Shown here one piece after another: positions 1 to 10,755 of a stretch of DNA of 45,733 nucleotides. The DNA is taken from assembly GCA_003427395.1 (NCBI GenBank), contig BFEA01000014.1:671877-717609 (forward strand), in the 5' to 3' direction. This stretch comes from Chara braunii. Lineage: Eukaryota; Streptophyta; Charophyceae; Charales; Characeae. The notes beneath the pieces were generated by a model. The model was given only the letters and a program-made list of their open reading frames with translations, ran no database searches and had not been told where the DNA came from. The stretch's first letter is position 1. The number at the start of each line of letters is the position of its first letter. Position numbers and translations under genes: made by a program.

Positions 1-480
1 AGAGTACCAAGAATACTGGGAGGAAAAACAACTTAGGCTGATACCCGGAAATTCCCTTGTCAATCGAAGTACGATCCGATGCGTGCGGAGGGTTCTCTGT
101 ACGCTGCAGCTAGTGATCCGTTGGAATGACAAGATGTCGTATATCGCGGAAAGGGAAAGATTGCGGGACTTAGAGTACCAAGAGTACTGGGAGGAAGAAC
201 AACTTAGGCTGGGATATCCAGAATTCCCCTGACTAACCGAGAACGACCGACTGTGTCCCAAGGACTTTCGCCGCGCCATAACCAGTGACCCGAGGGGTCC
301 CGACTACCCAACTACTTATAACACGCAATACTTCATATCCCCCGGCTTCGTCGTTATCCCTACCAATTTCCCTCCCTTCCATCTCCTCCTCCCATACCAC
401 CAACTCACGGTGGTACCATGGAACTCCATAGCCCCGTATTGGCCCCACACGCTGTGCAGAAATTGCAGACGACCCGGCAA
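1..480 (+). pseudogene. gag-like polyprotein fragment with internal tandem unit
   Basis: A broken coding fragment. Two copies of a roughly 171-bp unit lie in tandem (1-95 partial, then 96-240), encoding ERLRDLEYQEYWEEEQLRL, followed in the same sense by FPxLTENDRLCPKDF and GPDYPTTYNTQYF. Near 455-475 is a Cys-x2-Cys...Gly-Asn-His motif (CRNCRRPGNH) that resembles a damaged zinc knuckle. One in-frame TGA (about 229) sits where the copy near 13 kb has TGT (Cys). Differences between copies are mostly at third codon positions, so this strand was coding and under selection. A gag-type or other mobile-element structural protein is an inference from the zinc-knuckle-like motif and multicopy state; I do not recognise the family. 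481-729 holds no gene I can support. Confidence 0.5.
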
Positions 481-729
481 CCACCGGGCCTATGGAATTA
501 CGGAGCCTAACCATAACGAGCGACGTCAATCACCACGTATTCACACCCGGAAGTCCGACCCATAGAAATCGAAACTCTCACAAGCGGACCTCTCCCGAAC
601 CGCCGTCACTAGAACAGGCGGATCGGACGGCCCAAGATGCACCGCGCATGCCATCTACCTTATGCTACACGACAACGACCGCCATCAGACCGAAAGTAAC
701 CCGTCCCTTAGCCCTTTTGCACCTATGCT

Positions 730-880
730 CTTGAAACCTTGCCACATGAGATCTCAGTTCTGACCTGGGACTCCACCCCCAATTTCCCAAAAATCCTTGG
801 CACACCCATTCTTGCATTTCCAGGCCCGCATCCCACTCCGATCATGAAGTCGCGTCGGGCGTGAGGTTGGGCGTCACAGC
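730..880. repeat. LTR-like terminal segment, copy 1
   Basis: Shares about 150 bp with 13165-13325, from CTTGCCACA through GACCTGGGACTCCACCCCC to a common end GGGCGTCACA. That terminus is the inverse of TGTGACGCCC, a frequent end of plant LTR retrotransposons. No full LTR pair, primer-binding site or target duplication is visible, so LTR identity is inferred. Both copies lie just downstream of a gag-like fragment, suggesting they are parts of one element family. Confidence 0.45.
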
Positions 881-910
881 TCAGTTGGTAACATAGACCC
901 AAGCTCAAAT

Positions 911-1085
911 CCTGGGCTGTGGTCCCATTAGCAAATGGGGACAGGATAAAGCTCTTGAACCCGCCTGTGTTTTATGCAGAGATACAGAAAAGCTATTGGA
1001 TCTCGATTTCCTGCTCCTATTTACAAACATGTCTAGGTTCAGGTATTCAATCCGATGCTCTTTGTTAGTGGGACCACGGCCCTGG
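911..1085. mobile_element. MITE with GTGGTCCCAYTA termini, copy 1
   Basis: About 175 bp with imperfect terminal inverted repeats. The left end reads CTGGGCTGTGGTCCCATTAG; the reverse complement of the right end reads CAGGGCCGTGGTCCCACTAA; complementarity continues inward about 50 bp. The centre shares GCAGAGATRCAGAAAAG and ATCTCGATTTCCTGC with the copy at 10787-10955. No clear target duplication is visible, so the superfamily is undetermined. No coding capacity. Confidence 0.7.
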
Positions 1086-1201
1086 TGCAATCAGATGGAC
1101 AAAATATAATAATCCCGAATTATCTGGGCCGGTCAGTTCAATGATGCTATTGGAGCTGGGATGACGGGAAGGGGTAAACCAAAAGAAGATCTTTCAGTCT
1201 A

Positions 1202-1575
1202 GGGATAATTTGCAAAACACCCCCATAAGTTGAGATCTATGCCAAAATGCCCCTGAAAGATGTAGGTAGAACGGAATGCCCTTTTGGGCCGAAATCTTTG
1301 CATTGTGCCCCTTTCAGGCGGGTGTGCAACTCTGGACCTTCGCCGTTTGGGCCTTGGCCTTGTGAAATAGCGCCTAGAAAAAGTTGGCAAGTACCGGGGC
1401 GTTCTGCAAAGTTGGACGGTACAAGGTAGGGGTATATTGCAAAGATAGGGTTCCAACCGACGCCAGCGGTATTTCACAAAATATTAATTTTGTCAGAGGG
1501 GCATTCCGCTCTACCCACATCTTTTTGGGGCATTTTGGCATATATCAACTTATGGGGGTAGGTTGGAAATTATCC
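1202..1575. mobile_element. Mutator-like non-autonomous element (MULE MITE)
   Basis: A 374-bp element with inverted arms of about 80-85 bp (1202-1286 and 1497-1575). Left arm begins GGGATAATTTGCAAAACACC; the reverse complement of the right arm begins GGATAATTTCCAACCTACC; both continue into CCCCCATAAGTTGA and ATGCCAAAATGCCCC. It is flanked by a perfect 10-bp direct repeat, TTTCAGTCTA, at 1192-1201 and 1576-1585. Long TIRs with 9-11-bp target duplications are the hallmark of Mutator-like elements, and TIRs beginning GGGATAATTTGCAAAA are typical of plant MULEs. The 210-bp interior has no credible gene. Confidence 0.8.
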
Positions 1576-1619
1576 TTTCAGTCTAAGATTTTTCAAAAGA
1601 AAAAACAAAAAAAAAGAGG

Positions 1620-1817
1620 TACGAAAGGGGGAGGGGTAATCAGGGAAGCACAGCGACTGGCCACTCAGATGATGCTCGGTCCCTCTGCCACCGGCTGTCC
1701 CCTGGCCGGTGTCCCCCCCCCCATTGGGGGTTCCTTGAAGGCAATCAAGGCCACTCTGGGCCGAAAAGGTCACCCCGTGTCAGATTAGACACAAGATTAT
1801 TATTATTATTATTATTT
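1620..1817 (+). mobile_element. SINE-B fragment, plus orientation
   Basis: Inverted copy of 2935-3115: it shares GCACAGCGACTGGCCACTCA, ACCGGCTGTCCYCTGGCCGG and GGCAATCAAGGCCAC. It ends in an ATT microsatellite (1797-1817), like a retroposon tail. The tRNA-like head seen in the copy at 2879-3290 is absent, so this copy is 5'-truncated. Confidence 0.6.
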
Positions 1818-2084
1818 AAACCACCAGTACTTGGCCCAGCTATTGAAGCCGAGCCTGAATATGCCCTGCACGCCGATTTTTGCCGAGCCTGTAGTGAATG
1901 GGAAAAAATACGGGACATTTGTTGCTTCAAGCAGGTGCCGCCCGTTATGCTGGACCTGCTGCCAGCAGATGGAACGTAAATAGGCCGTCGTTTTCTTGTT
2001 TCCACTCAGGTGGCACCCGAAGCCTCGCTAGGAGTGCAACTAGTGCGAAAGATCTTCTTCTTCTTCTTCTTCAAAAAAAAAAAC

Positions 2085-2400
2085 GGGTGAAAAGGGAAAC
2101 CAAACTATGCACTCACATGACGCGTTTTACATCTAGATACATTTGGGAGAGTGTGAACGTTACACTGCCAGGCACTCAATGCTCCTCGTGTCCAACGGGG
2201 AGTCAGATCACGAAGTGCCAATGATCTTCTTGAGAAAAAGCAAAAAAAAAAAGAAAGGTGAAAAGGGAAACCAAGCTATGCACTGACATGTCGCGTTTTA
2301 CATCCAGATACATTTGGGAGAGTGAACGTTACACTGCCAGACATTTAATGCTCCCCGTGTCCAACGGGGAGTGTGACCACGAGATGCCAACGATCTGTTT
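2085..2400 (+). repeat. tandem duplication, about 171-bp period
   Basis: Two units (from 2085 and 2257) share GGTGAAAAGGGAAACCAA, CGCGTTTTACATCYAGATAC and GTGTCCAACGGGGAGT. Each is preceded by a poly-A tract (2073-2083; 2241-2255). This fits head-to-tail copies of a short A-tailed sequence or a local duplication. No gene is evident. A TTC microsatellite (2051-2073) precedes the first unit. Confidence 0.75.
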
Positions 2401-2734
2401 CGTATTTTTTTTTTCTCCTTTTCGTTTCTGTTTTTCCCCTCGTTGATTTCAGTGTCCGTGCGTTTCCATATACCACACCACCATATAGCACACCACCAGG
2501 ACATCGTGCAGTCCTTTTGCCCCGTTTCCATGGGGCCACCAGCTCCCTCCACCATTGTCATCCCAAGCCTTTGCCGAAGTGCGGGAAATGCGTAGCGTTA
2601 ACGCTAAGGGCCCGTGGCCGATGTATGGATCAAGTACTGGTGGTTTAAGCCCAACCAATGCAATTACCTGTCAAATCTGGACAGGACGGCCTTTCAGGCC
2701 TTTTTTATTGTCATTATAGTATTACGGGGAACCC

Positions 2735-2878
2735 CGTAGCAGCCACATTCGTGCTCAAGCCTCCGATGAGAGAACATGAGGGAGCTGCACCCACCAGCAG
2801 GTGGGCGATACCGGCCAGGGGTCAGCCGGTAGCATCAGGACCGAGCTTCTTCGATGGGCCAGTCACTGTGCCTCCCCT
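2735..2878 (-). mobile_element. partial SINE-B copy
   Basis: On the minus strand it begins with GGGGAGGCACAGTGACTGGC and runs through ACCGGCTGACCCCTGGCCGG, matching the middle of the neighbouring full copy. It starts immediately after that copy's poly-A (2879-2896 read on the minus strand), so the two are head-to-tail. It lacks the tRNA-like head. Confidence 0.55.
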
Positions 2879-3290
2879 TTTTTTTTTTTTTTTTTAAAGG
2901 GCGATGGCCTTGATGTATTATCATTGGACTAACCGGCCCAGGTAAATTCAATATGGTGCCTAATCTGACATTGGGTGGCCTTTTCAGCCCAGGGTGGCCT
3001 TGATTGCCTTCAGGGAACACCCAACGGGGGACACCGGCCAGAGGACAGCCGGTGGCAGAGGGACCAAGCATCATCTGAGTGGCCAGTCGCTGTGCCTCCC
3101 CGATTACCCCTTCCCCTATGAACATCAACAGAGACTGCTTTTTAATGCCAATTGGGGGGACCAACGTGCTATCTCTAGGTGGTGGGCGCCAAGCATGCCT
3201 AGGAAGGTACATGAGGCCAATGGGGTTTGAACCCAAGACCCCTGAATGCCACTTGCGTGCCTTACTCTGTGAAATGACTTGAGAGGCGTA
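2879..3290 (-). mobile_element. SINE-B, full-length-like with tRNA-related head
   Basis: Read on the minus strand, the element starts near 3290, carries a perfect pol III B box GGTTCAAACCC (3223-3233) in the context GTCTTGGGTTCAAACCCCA, has a unique body, and ends in poly-A (T18 on the plus strand, 2879-2896). A possible A-box remnant (CAGAGTAAGGCAC, about 3259-3271) lies upstream at tRNA-like distance but is degenerate. Related pieces at 1620 and 2735 show it is repeated. B box plus A-tail is the standard plan of a tRNA-derived SINE. Confidence 0.65.
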
Positions 3291-3665
3291 AAATAAGTTG
3301 GAGCCTTACGGCGCAAATGAAATACCATTACTTTTAACGTTATTTAGGCACACTTGCAGCAAACTCTTATAAAGGTCTCAACTGATGTTATACTTGTATT
3401 GGGGGGGCCACAGGGGGCGCCGGTTCACGACGCAAACAGCGCTCGGTTCCGCCGCTACCGGTCGAGTTGACCGGTCTAGTCACCTACCACCCGCAGACTC
3501 GTGGCTCNGTAGGNTGCGCGGTGCACGAAGAGTAGCCATGTCTCTCCTCGATGCCCACGTGGACTAGCCCATCACATATGCAACATAGCAACAAAGCACC
3601 GTTCTCATACAGTCGCATGGACTAATTAGGCTAAGCGGTTGGCTGGGCGATACTCAAACGTAAGC
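3291..3665. other. gap-containing non-coding stretch
   Basis: I see no gene. The segment holds two isolated ambiguous bases (N at 3508 and 3514) and a GC-rich patch (3402-3490). It separates SINE-B from the LINE, and the LINE's 5' end is probably near its right edge. Confidence 0.5.
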
Positions 3666-3769
3666 TCAATCATTCACTAGTCTTGCCTCCGGGGTAAGCT
3701 AAGTAACTCGTCACTAGATAATTGTAGGGTTCTCCAACTATCCAGCAGTCATTGACGCAATCGAACGAC

Positions 3770-6153
3770 ATGGACGTCGAGGAAGATCTCGCTGGACATG
3801 ATGGAGGATCAGCAGCACAACCACATAGAGGCGATGTAGGTATGATAGGAGCAGATGGAGACGATGCCAATCAACCAGATCAACGTCGGGAAGAAGACGA
3901 TGAGGAAGCACGGGTGGGAAACCGTTCCCCCCCACCAACGTTTACTAACTACTGGGCGAAAGAAGAGAGAGTCCGAGAGATGTTGGCCCAGTGTTTTGAC
4001 GCCGGAATTATGCCGGTGGGGTGGGATATCGGGGAGATGAGGGAAGAAGGCAACAAAGCCCACTTCACCTTGAACCCATCTCTCGATGAGATCAAGGTCA
4101 ACTGGTTAAAGGAGAGGACAGTTACCGTAATTTTCTAGGAAGGATCTAAGAACCTTCCCAAGAAGATGAAGGAAGAGGTGGTAAGGGCTCACGAGGATAT
4201 CTGGATGGGTGAATCCAGGTTCGATCCCTCCATAACACGAGGGAGAGTGTGCATTGAATCCAGTAACGTACGGTCCTACATCGCCAAAGACAAAAAGGTG
4301 TCCGAATGGATGATCGGGGAAGAGTCAGCTCGAGTGGCGTTGAGGGGAAGATGGCATTCAATCCTCTTTAAACCTTGGATGACCAAAGTGGAAATCCAGG
4401 AAGCGAAGAAAGAGGACAACATGAATTACTTCTGGGTGCGGTGCATCGATGTGCCAATCGATGCATACTGCTACTTAGAAGATGCAGCAGAGAAGGCCAT
4501 CGGTCCGGTGCGGAAGGTCTACCTATCGGAAACAATGCAAGGAAGCCTCAGCTTATAAACGTGCGCCTTGATATTGCCGTTGAAGCCCTACCAAGACTGA
4601 AAGAGTCACTATGCTTTACTACATTCCAGGGTCAAGTCATCGAAGTCCAACTGGCTAATGCTCTAACGCCATGGTGTAGCAAATGCAGGAAGTTCTTTCA
4701 CTCATAAGACCAATGCACAAGAGGCCAACGACGCCAACCTACTCCATCCGGGTCAGCATCTTCCTCAAGTAGGTCATCGCACGGTGGACAAGGCAGTGGG
4801 GGAGGAGATGGTCGAGTGAATAACGGAAGGGACCACGGAAGAAGATTTGGTCCAGAGGGTGGCCGAGGACCAGCTGGTAACCGAGGTGGAGGCCGGGGGA
4901 GCGGCCGAGGAAGAGGCCGACAAAGAAGCCCAAACGGCAGCCGGGAGGGGAGCCCCTCGGGGAGTCGAAACCAAAGATGAAGCGAAGACCCAAGAGCAAA
5001 ACGCTTGTATTGCTCAAGTACATCATCGACAAAATCTACCCAGGGTAGAGCTAAATCACCTGGGTACAAGGGAAAACTACGGGCGAAGGAGCAAGTAGAC
5101 ACGGAAACTCAAGGAGGAGACCCGGACTTATCGACCTTCCATAATCCTATCTTCTCCCCAACGGAAGGGAGATGGCCTCTCCCCCGGGGGGTAGGAACTC
5201 ACCGAGGCGTCCGTGGAGGAGTAATGGGTCAGGAAGATCATAGGAATAGAGGTTTCGACCGATCACCCAGCCCCAGGAGAGGGCCGCAAGATCTACTGGT
5301 GGGAGGACAAAATGTGAGAGGCAAAGAGGGGCCAGACCCCTCTCGCCCAACAAGGAATGTGGGGACGACGCCAACCAAGCTGAGGAGAAGCTTGAGTGAA
5401 GACATGCAAGAGTTGTGGATCCAAGAGGGAGCAGATGGTTACAATACGGAAGTCTCGGAAGCAGCCTCGCAGCAAGGAGGAACAAAAGTTGGGAGGAAAC
5501 AACATTCGGAGATCAGGAAGTCGTCCATGAAAAGGGATCAAAGACAGCTGACCAAAAGTCAGGATCAATCTTGGTCAAAACATCTGCTCCCAATCCTATG
5601 CATGGCGACGCAGGAGGGCACGCTCGTTTTGGCCTGGACTACGTCCCCGACAATAAGAATCTTACCTTCCTTGGCGATTCCAGGACCTCCAATGCCTCAG
5701 GAGATGGTCAATCTTACCCGTCGCATCTTCAGGCAGGACATAGCGGTCAGATGTATACCGGACATACCCACCCCTAAATTTTTCATCGACAAGGTGGGGG
5801 TGAGGGCGAAGCTCTACGCACCGCTTATGGATGCCCGAATCTCTCAAGACGCCTTAATCAGCTTGGTAAGACAAGGCTTAACCCTCATCCCTCTGGAGTG
5901 GTTCTCTCACGAAGATAACCCGAATCTAGAGAAAATAACGGTATTTGAAGGTATTGATGCATCGGTCCTGGGCAAGCTCCCTTCTAAAATCCCAAGGATC
6001 AGGTCACTAACATCTGATGCCTTTCGTGCCTTTCTCATGCAAAAGTGGGACATGGGAGTAGGTGGTTCAGGCAACAACCCCTTACTGACTCTCTCTTCTG
6101 CTCCATCAATCCGAATCCAGTCACGATCGACAGTCAACAACGGTAATGCTTAG
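3770..6153 (+). pseudogene. LINE ORF1, RNA-binding gag-like protein (broken)
   Basis: About 795 codons. The N-terminus is acidic, then a globular region (about 3940-4700) resembles the DUF4283-type domain of plant LINE ORF1 (FWVRCIDVPIDAYCYLEDAA; KESLCFTTFQGQVIEVQ). A zinc knuckle of CX2CX4HX4C form (CSKC-RKFF-H...DQC, 4675-4719) follows, then an RGG/Ser-rich tail (GRGSGRGRGRQRS, near 4900) and a long C-terminal region from about 5500. Such proteins bind element RNA and act as ORF2 partners. Damage: TAG at 4136, one frameshift near 4530-4548, TAA at 4705 inside the zinc knuckle, TGA at 4978. Start chosen at the first ATG (3770) before the conserved region. The 3' end overlaps ORF2 by 8 nt. 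Confidence 0.8.
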
Positions 6154-9100
6154 TGTGAAGGTTGCCTCCTGGAATGTAAGGGGATTGGGGGATGCGGGAG
6201 GTAGGAGGAAGCGCAGTCGGATTAAATCGTGGTTACATGAGAAGCAAGTTAAATTCCTATGCTTACAAGAAACTAAACCAAACGAAGAAAAAATTATGGA
6301 CCTCGGCGCCTAGTGGGATGAACCCCAAGTGTGGGCGCAAGCGGTAGACACCAGGGGAGGGGTAGCCATTCTTAAACATAGAAATTTCGATGGAATTATT
6401 ATTGACCACGATTTCAACAGCTGGAGAAAATGGGCATGGATTAAACTACAATCAGGAGGGACGGAATGGGCAATAGCCACTATTTACGCACCAGCAAAAA
6501 AGAGGGAAAGACAAGTCTTTTTCGAAATGTTGATGGATGTGTTGCCGGATGTGGAGCATGTAGTTCTAGTAGGAGACTGGAACGTCGCGCTCGACGATCT
6601 GAATCCGTTGTTTGCCACAGGACATGTGGGTAATGATTTGGAACTATTGATGGATCTGGTGTTAGAACTGGAGCTGGTAGACTCCTTTCGTCAGATGGCC
6701 CCGTTTAACCCAGGTTATACGTGGTATTCCTCTCAATTGATATTGGGTCGCAGTGTTGAAGCCAGACGTCTTGATTATTTTTTAACTGGTAAGGAAATCT
6801 GTGACAACACTGTCTCGGTCACCACCACCCCTCACCCAATTTCGGACCACAACCCCATCACCATTCAATTTTTGTGGGGGGAAAGACCGGAAAGGGGCAA
6901 GGGATTATTTCGCCTGAACGAAGATACCATCAGGGACCCTGGGGTTTTTGAGTGGATCTCAAAACTCATCCTTACTTGGAAGAAGCACAGACACCTCTTC
7001 CATACAGAGGCTGAGTGGTGGGACGCAGGCACATACTTTATGTCAGACATGTTGAGTTTATTTTCAAAGATCTTGGCCCTGGAAACAAACAAATAGGAAT
7101 CTGCAGCCATGAAAGCAGTAAATGAAGCGGAAGATAGGATGGCAGTCCTCCCGGCTCGAGCAACAAAAACACGCTGGTGGGGTATCGAAAGGGCGAAGCG
7201 TATACAGAAGTGGGACAAGATTCAGGAGGCCAAAGAGGATAGATGGAAAGAAATTCTTTCGGTTAAAGGGATTGTGGTAGGCGACAGGTTGACGAAGGCT
7301 ACTTTCAAGTGCCTTCTTCCCAGCTCTTGACAACAGAAAATGAAAATGTTGTCACACCCATTCGATGTGAACGCGCCCCCCACAAGGTCGTCCTCAGAAA
7401 TGTGTTAGTATGCCGAAGCCTATTTTCATGACATTCTCACCTCTCGCCGTAGTTCAAATGAACTGGTAACAGGTCAGGAGCAACTGACGGATCTATGGGA
7501 CCTAGTCGATGCGAAGCTGTCCCAGGCAGGCTGGCTGGACTTAGACCGTCCGCTTACCGTCTCTGAACTTCACTGCGCGCTTAAGGTCATGGCCAGAGGC
7601 AAAGCGCCAGGCTCAAATAGGCTGACAACCGAGTTTTACATAAAGTTCTGGGACGAGCTAAGCGGAATATTGGAATCCATATTCAACGATACGCAGATCG
7701 GTGATGACCTGACTACGAGCATAAAGCATGAGATGATTACGCTCCTGTATAAGAAAGGGCAGAAAGATGAGATCCGAAACTGGAGGCCAATCTCCAGGCT
7801 TAACGTTTCATATAAAATTTTAGCGAAAGCGTTGGCCAGGAGGTTGGGGAGGTACCTCCCTCAGTTGGTAGGACGGGACCAGGCTGCGTTCGTCCAAGGA
7901 CGATCTGTATTCGACAACATTCCAACAGCCATCGAATCACTTGAGATCATTGAGAAGGAGGACATACCACTAGCAGTTTTCTTGTTAGACCTGGAGAAGG
8001 CCTATGACAGGGTGAACTGGGCGTTTACTCTTACAACGTTGCGCAAAATGGGATTTGGGGAGATTTTCCGCAGATGGGTCATAACACTGTACACTCACTC
8101 TACAACTGCTGTAATGGTCAATGACTTCTTCTCGGAGCCATTCCACCTGACCAGGTCCTTGCGGCAGGGCTGTCCCCTAGCCCCACTGATCTTTGTTCTG
8201 CAGCTGGAGGTTATCTTAAGCAACATCAGACAGAGACCCGAGATTGAAGGCTTAGCTCTTGGTAACTCAGATTGCAAGGTCAAGGCTTTAGCCGATGACC
8301 TGTTTGCGATTTGTGGGAACTTTGTAGGATCTCTGAATGCACTTAAGGTTCTACTAGACGAGTATGCGCTGTTTTCATAGACCGCTGTTAACTGGAAGAA
8401 ATCAGTGTATTTCCTGCCACAATCCAGATCACTAGAAGCAGACTGGGGGATGAAACAAATAGCACAGGGGGAAGCAGAAAGGTTTTTAGGGGTTGTGATT
8501 GCAATGCAGGACTGTCAGAACACCTTGGAGGAAATTATGCAGAACAAAGTCGTATCTAGGATTAACTCTTGGGGCAAAGCGCAACACCTTGGCCTTTTTG
8601 GAAGAGCATAGGTCGTTAACGTCTCCCTGTTTTCTCTACTGTGGTTCGTAGGTAATGTAAGACTACTAAGCAGGTCTTTTATGAAAGTCACATGTACTAG
8701 ATTAGCTGCTAAGTTCATCTGGAAGCCGCACGGTGAACAGGAGGAAGGGTTCTTAACCAAGGTCGCCTGGGATTTGATCACCTTTCCCAAGGAAGAAGGG
8801 GGTTTGGGAATCTGTGATCCGATCAGACAGAACTCGATGCTGCTAGCCAAATGGATCGTACGAGTAGCTAACAGCAATGGGGAAGACCACTGGGTATTAA
8901 TGGCGGAGCACATTCTGGCCCAAGAATGAAACCTTCAACGCCCTGAGGATGTATGGCTCTGCTTGCAACTGGACTCCTACTTAAACAGGAAAATTACCTC
9001 GAAATTCTGGTCAGATGTGGTTAAAGCTTGGAAGAGAATCAAGCCTAACACCTGGGTCGAACCGTCTACAAAAGCTGAGGTGAAGGAACAGCCGATCTTC

Positions 9101-10411
9101 GACAATCCGAAAGTCAAGAATGCACAGGGAGAGTTGTTCAAAGCTAACTGATCCCCTGATGCTTTCGGAGATAGCTGGATTCAGCGGAAGGTCCTTCGGA
9201 TCGGGGACCTATGGAATGAGAACCTAGGTCAGTGACAGTCACCTTCAGAACTGCGCAGAGTGCTCGACAATCCACACAAGGTAGAGGATAAGTACGCAGA
9301 AGTTCTAGCCGAAATCCCAGACAGCTGGAAACAACTCCTGAGTCCGGCAGGTATTGACCCACCAGGCACATGGTATGTCCCAGGCCATCCACGAGAGTAC
9401 CCTATCTACTGGAAACTGACAGGCTACGACCAAGAGCGTAACAGAACCTGGGAATCATGGACTAACGTGGCGCAAGGCCCAATGCTGGCTAGAACAGAGG
9501 AACCTTCCGCCCCAGAGATAGGAGACGCTCTCCTCCAAGTCAGGGTGGAAGAACGCTGGGAAGTGGAGAACAGACATAAAGTCCAGTATAGCGGAACAGA
9601 CAAGCCGATTGCAACCCGCAAACTGGACCCAGGAATCTGGGGATGGGTGGGACAAGGATCGAGAGGTACAACTCTGACTTTGGGAAACCTGAACTCAACA
9701 CTCCAGATCAATCAGACTAGCAGACTTCCAATTGCTGTCACAGTTGATAGATGGGAACACCTCCTACCCTCTTCAGGCGAGATGGTGGCACAACGGATGA
9801 AAAGACTCTGGCAACAACTCCCAAATCTCCCCTCTTAGAGATACGCAGCAATACTCTGGCTGCTTTCCTGGGTGGTTTCACCCTCTTCAGTATGGTTGGT
9901 AGGCAAAGGCGTGCAGGTTCAACTGGCATGCAAGAGATGCACTTGGCCGTATGAATCCACCACACATTTGTGGTGGGACTGTCCAGCGTCCAACCGTATA
10001 TGGAAGTGGTGGTCTGAACACTGGCAGTCATTCTCAGAGTATGGCTGGGAATGGGATAGGGAATGGATCCTTCTAGGTTTAACGCCGGAGGACATTCCCA
10101 CAACAAGGGGAGTGGGCTATGTGGCACAGGTTTGCAGAATGGTTATCATGTCTGTCATATGGGAGCACCGCAACCGCACAATCTTTGACAATAGGGGGAT
10201 GGCAGACCCAGAGACAAAAAGGTTAATTTGCTATCGGTTGAGACTCCAGATTCAGGCGGACTGGAATCGTCGTATCAGTGATACTGGAACCTCAGGGAAG
10301 AACCTGAGATGGTTTATAGACACATGGTGTGAGGGTAAGAACTGGTTGGCTAATGTAGAATCGCAGAACAAGTTGACATTGTGTTCATGGCTGAATGTAG
10401 GCTATAGTTAG
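6146..10411 (+). pseudogene. LINE ORF2, endonuclease/reverse transcriptase (broken by stops)
   Basis: About 1,420 codons in one frame. The endonuclease domain (6146-6870) shows SWNVRGLG, LQETK, IYAP, GDWNV and SDHNPI. Reverse transcriptase motifs follow: KAPGSNRLTTEFY (7600), NWRPISRLNVSYKI, DQAAFVQGRSVFDN, LLDLEKAYDRVNW, LRQGCPLAPLIF and the catalytic ALADD (8290). A C-terminal zinc-binding region (zf-RVT type: CKRC...HLWWDC, 9930-9982) ends the protein. It would nick the target and copy RNA by target-primed reverse transcription. The frame is never shifted, but ten in-frame stops occur at 6311, 7094, 7328, 7406, 8378, 8609, 8927, 9149, 9233 and 9836, all TAG or TGA. The start ATG overlaps the ORF1 stop in ATGCTTAG. 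Confidence 0.92.
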
Positions 10412-10733
10412 GAACCTGGACACTCGGTTCCAGTTGTCGCAGGCGACAGGCAGATTTTTGGGTGGTGTTGGGCGAAGAGGGCGGAGTGGTCAGGACGGTG
10501 CTGCCTTAAGGCTTCAATGGGTCGTTATAGACCCCCTTTGGTAGATTAGTGGTTTTCAGAGAAGAGCAGAGAGCTCGACTTAAGATTTTTAGTTTGGCAG
10601 GTAGCCAGGCTTACAGATTGGTCAAACCAAAGCTGGGCAGGTTTTCCCCAGTGCTTTGTTACTTCCGGGTTGTTTGTGAGGATTCCTGGCCTCTTTTTGC
10701 CAAGTTTATAATGGAATTCTCTATCTTTTCCCG

Positions 10734-10755
10734 AAAAAAAAAAGAAAAAAAAAAA
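10734..10755 (+). repeat. LINE poly-A tail
   Basis: A-rich run with one G, 320 bp after the ORF2 stop; it marks the 3' end of the LINE and adjoins the TGTATAGGGACGCTGG start of a SINE-A copy. Confidence 0.8.

Larger units (their letters stand above)
3665..10755 (+). mobile_element. LINE (non-LTR retrotransposon), nearly complete, inactive
   Basis: About 7.1 kb in one orientation: ORF1 (3770-6153), ORF2 (6146-10411), a 3' UTR of about 320 bp and a poly-A tract (10734-10755, one G interruption). Gene order, apurinic endonuclease plus reverse transcriptase, and the A-tail match plant L1-type LINEs. Both ORFs are interrupted, so the copy cannot be autonomous. The 5' boundary is uncertain and no target duplication was found; a SINE-A copy begins immediately after the poly-A. 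Confidence 0.9.

Noticed and set aside
868-915. tRNA-like stretch (GCTCAGTTGGTAA ... GCTCAAATCC)
   Set aside because: The A-box-like and B-box-like motifs are too close; the anticodon arm is missing.
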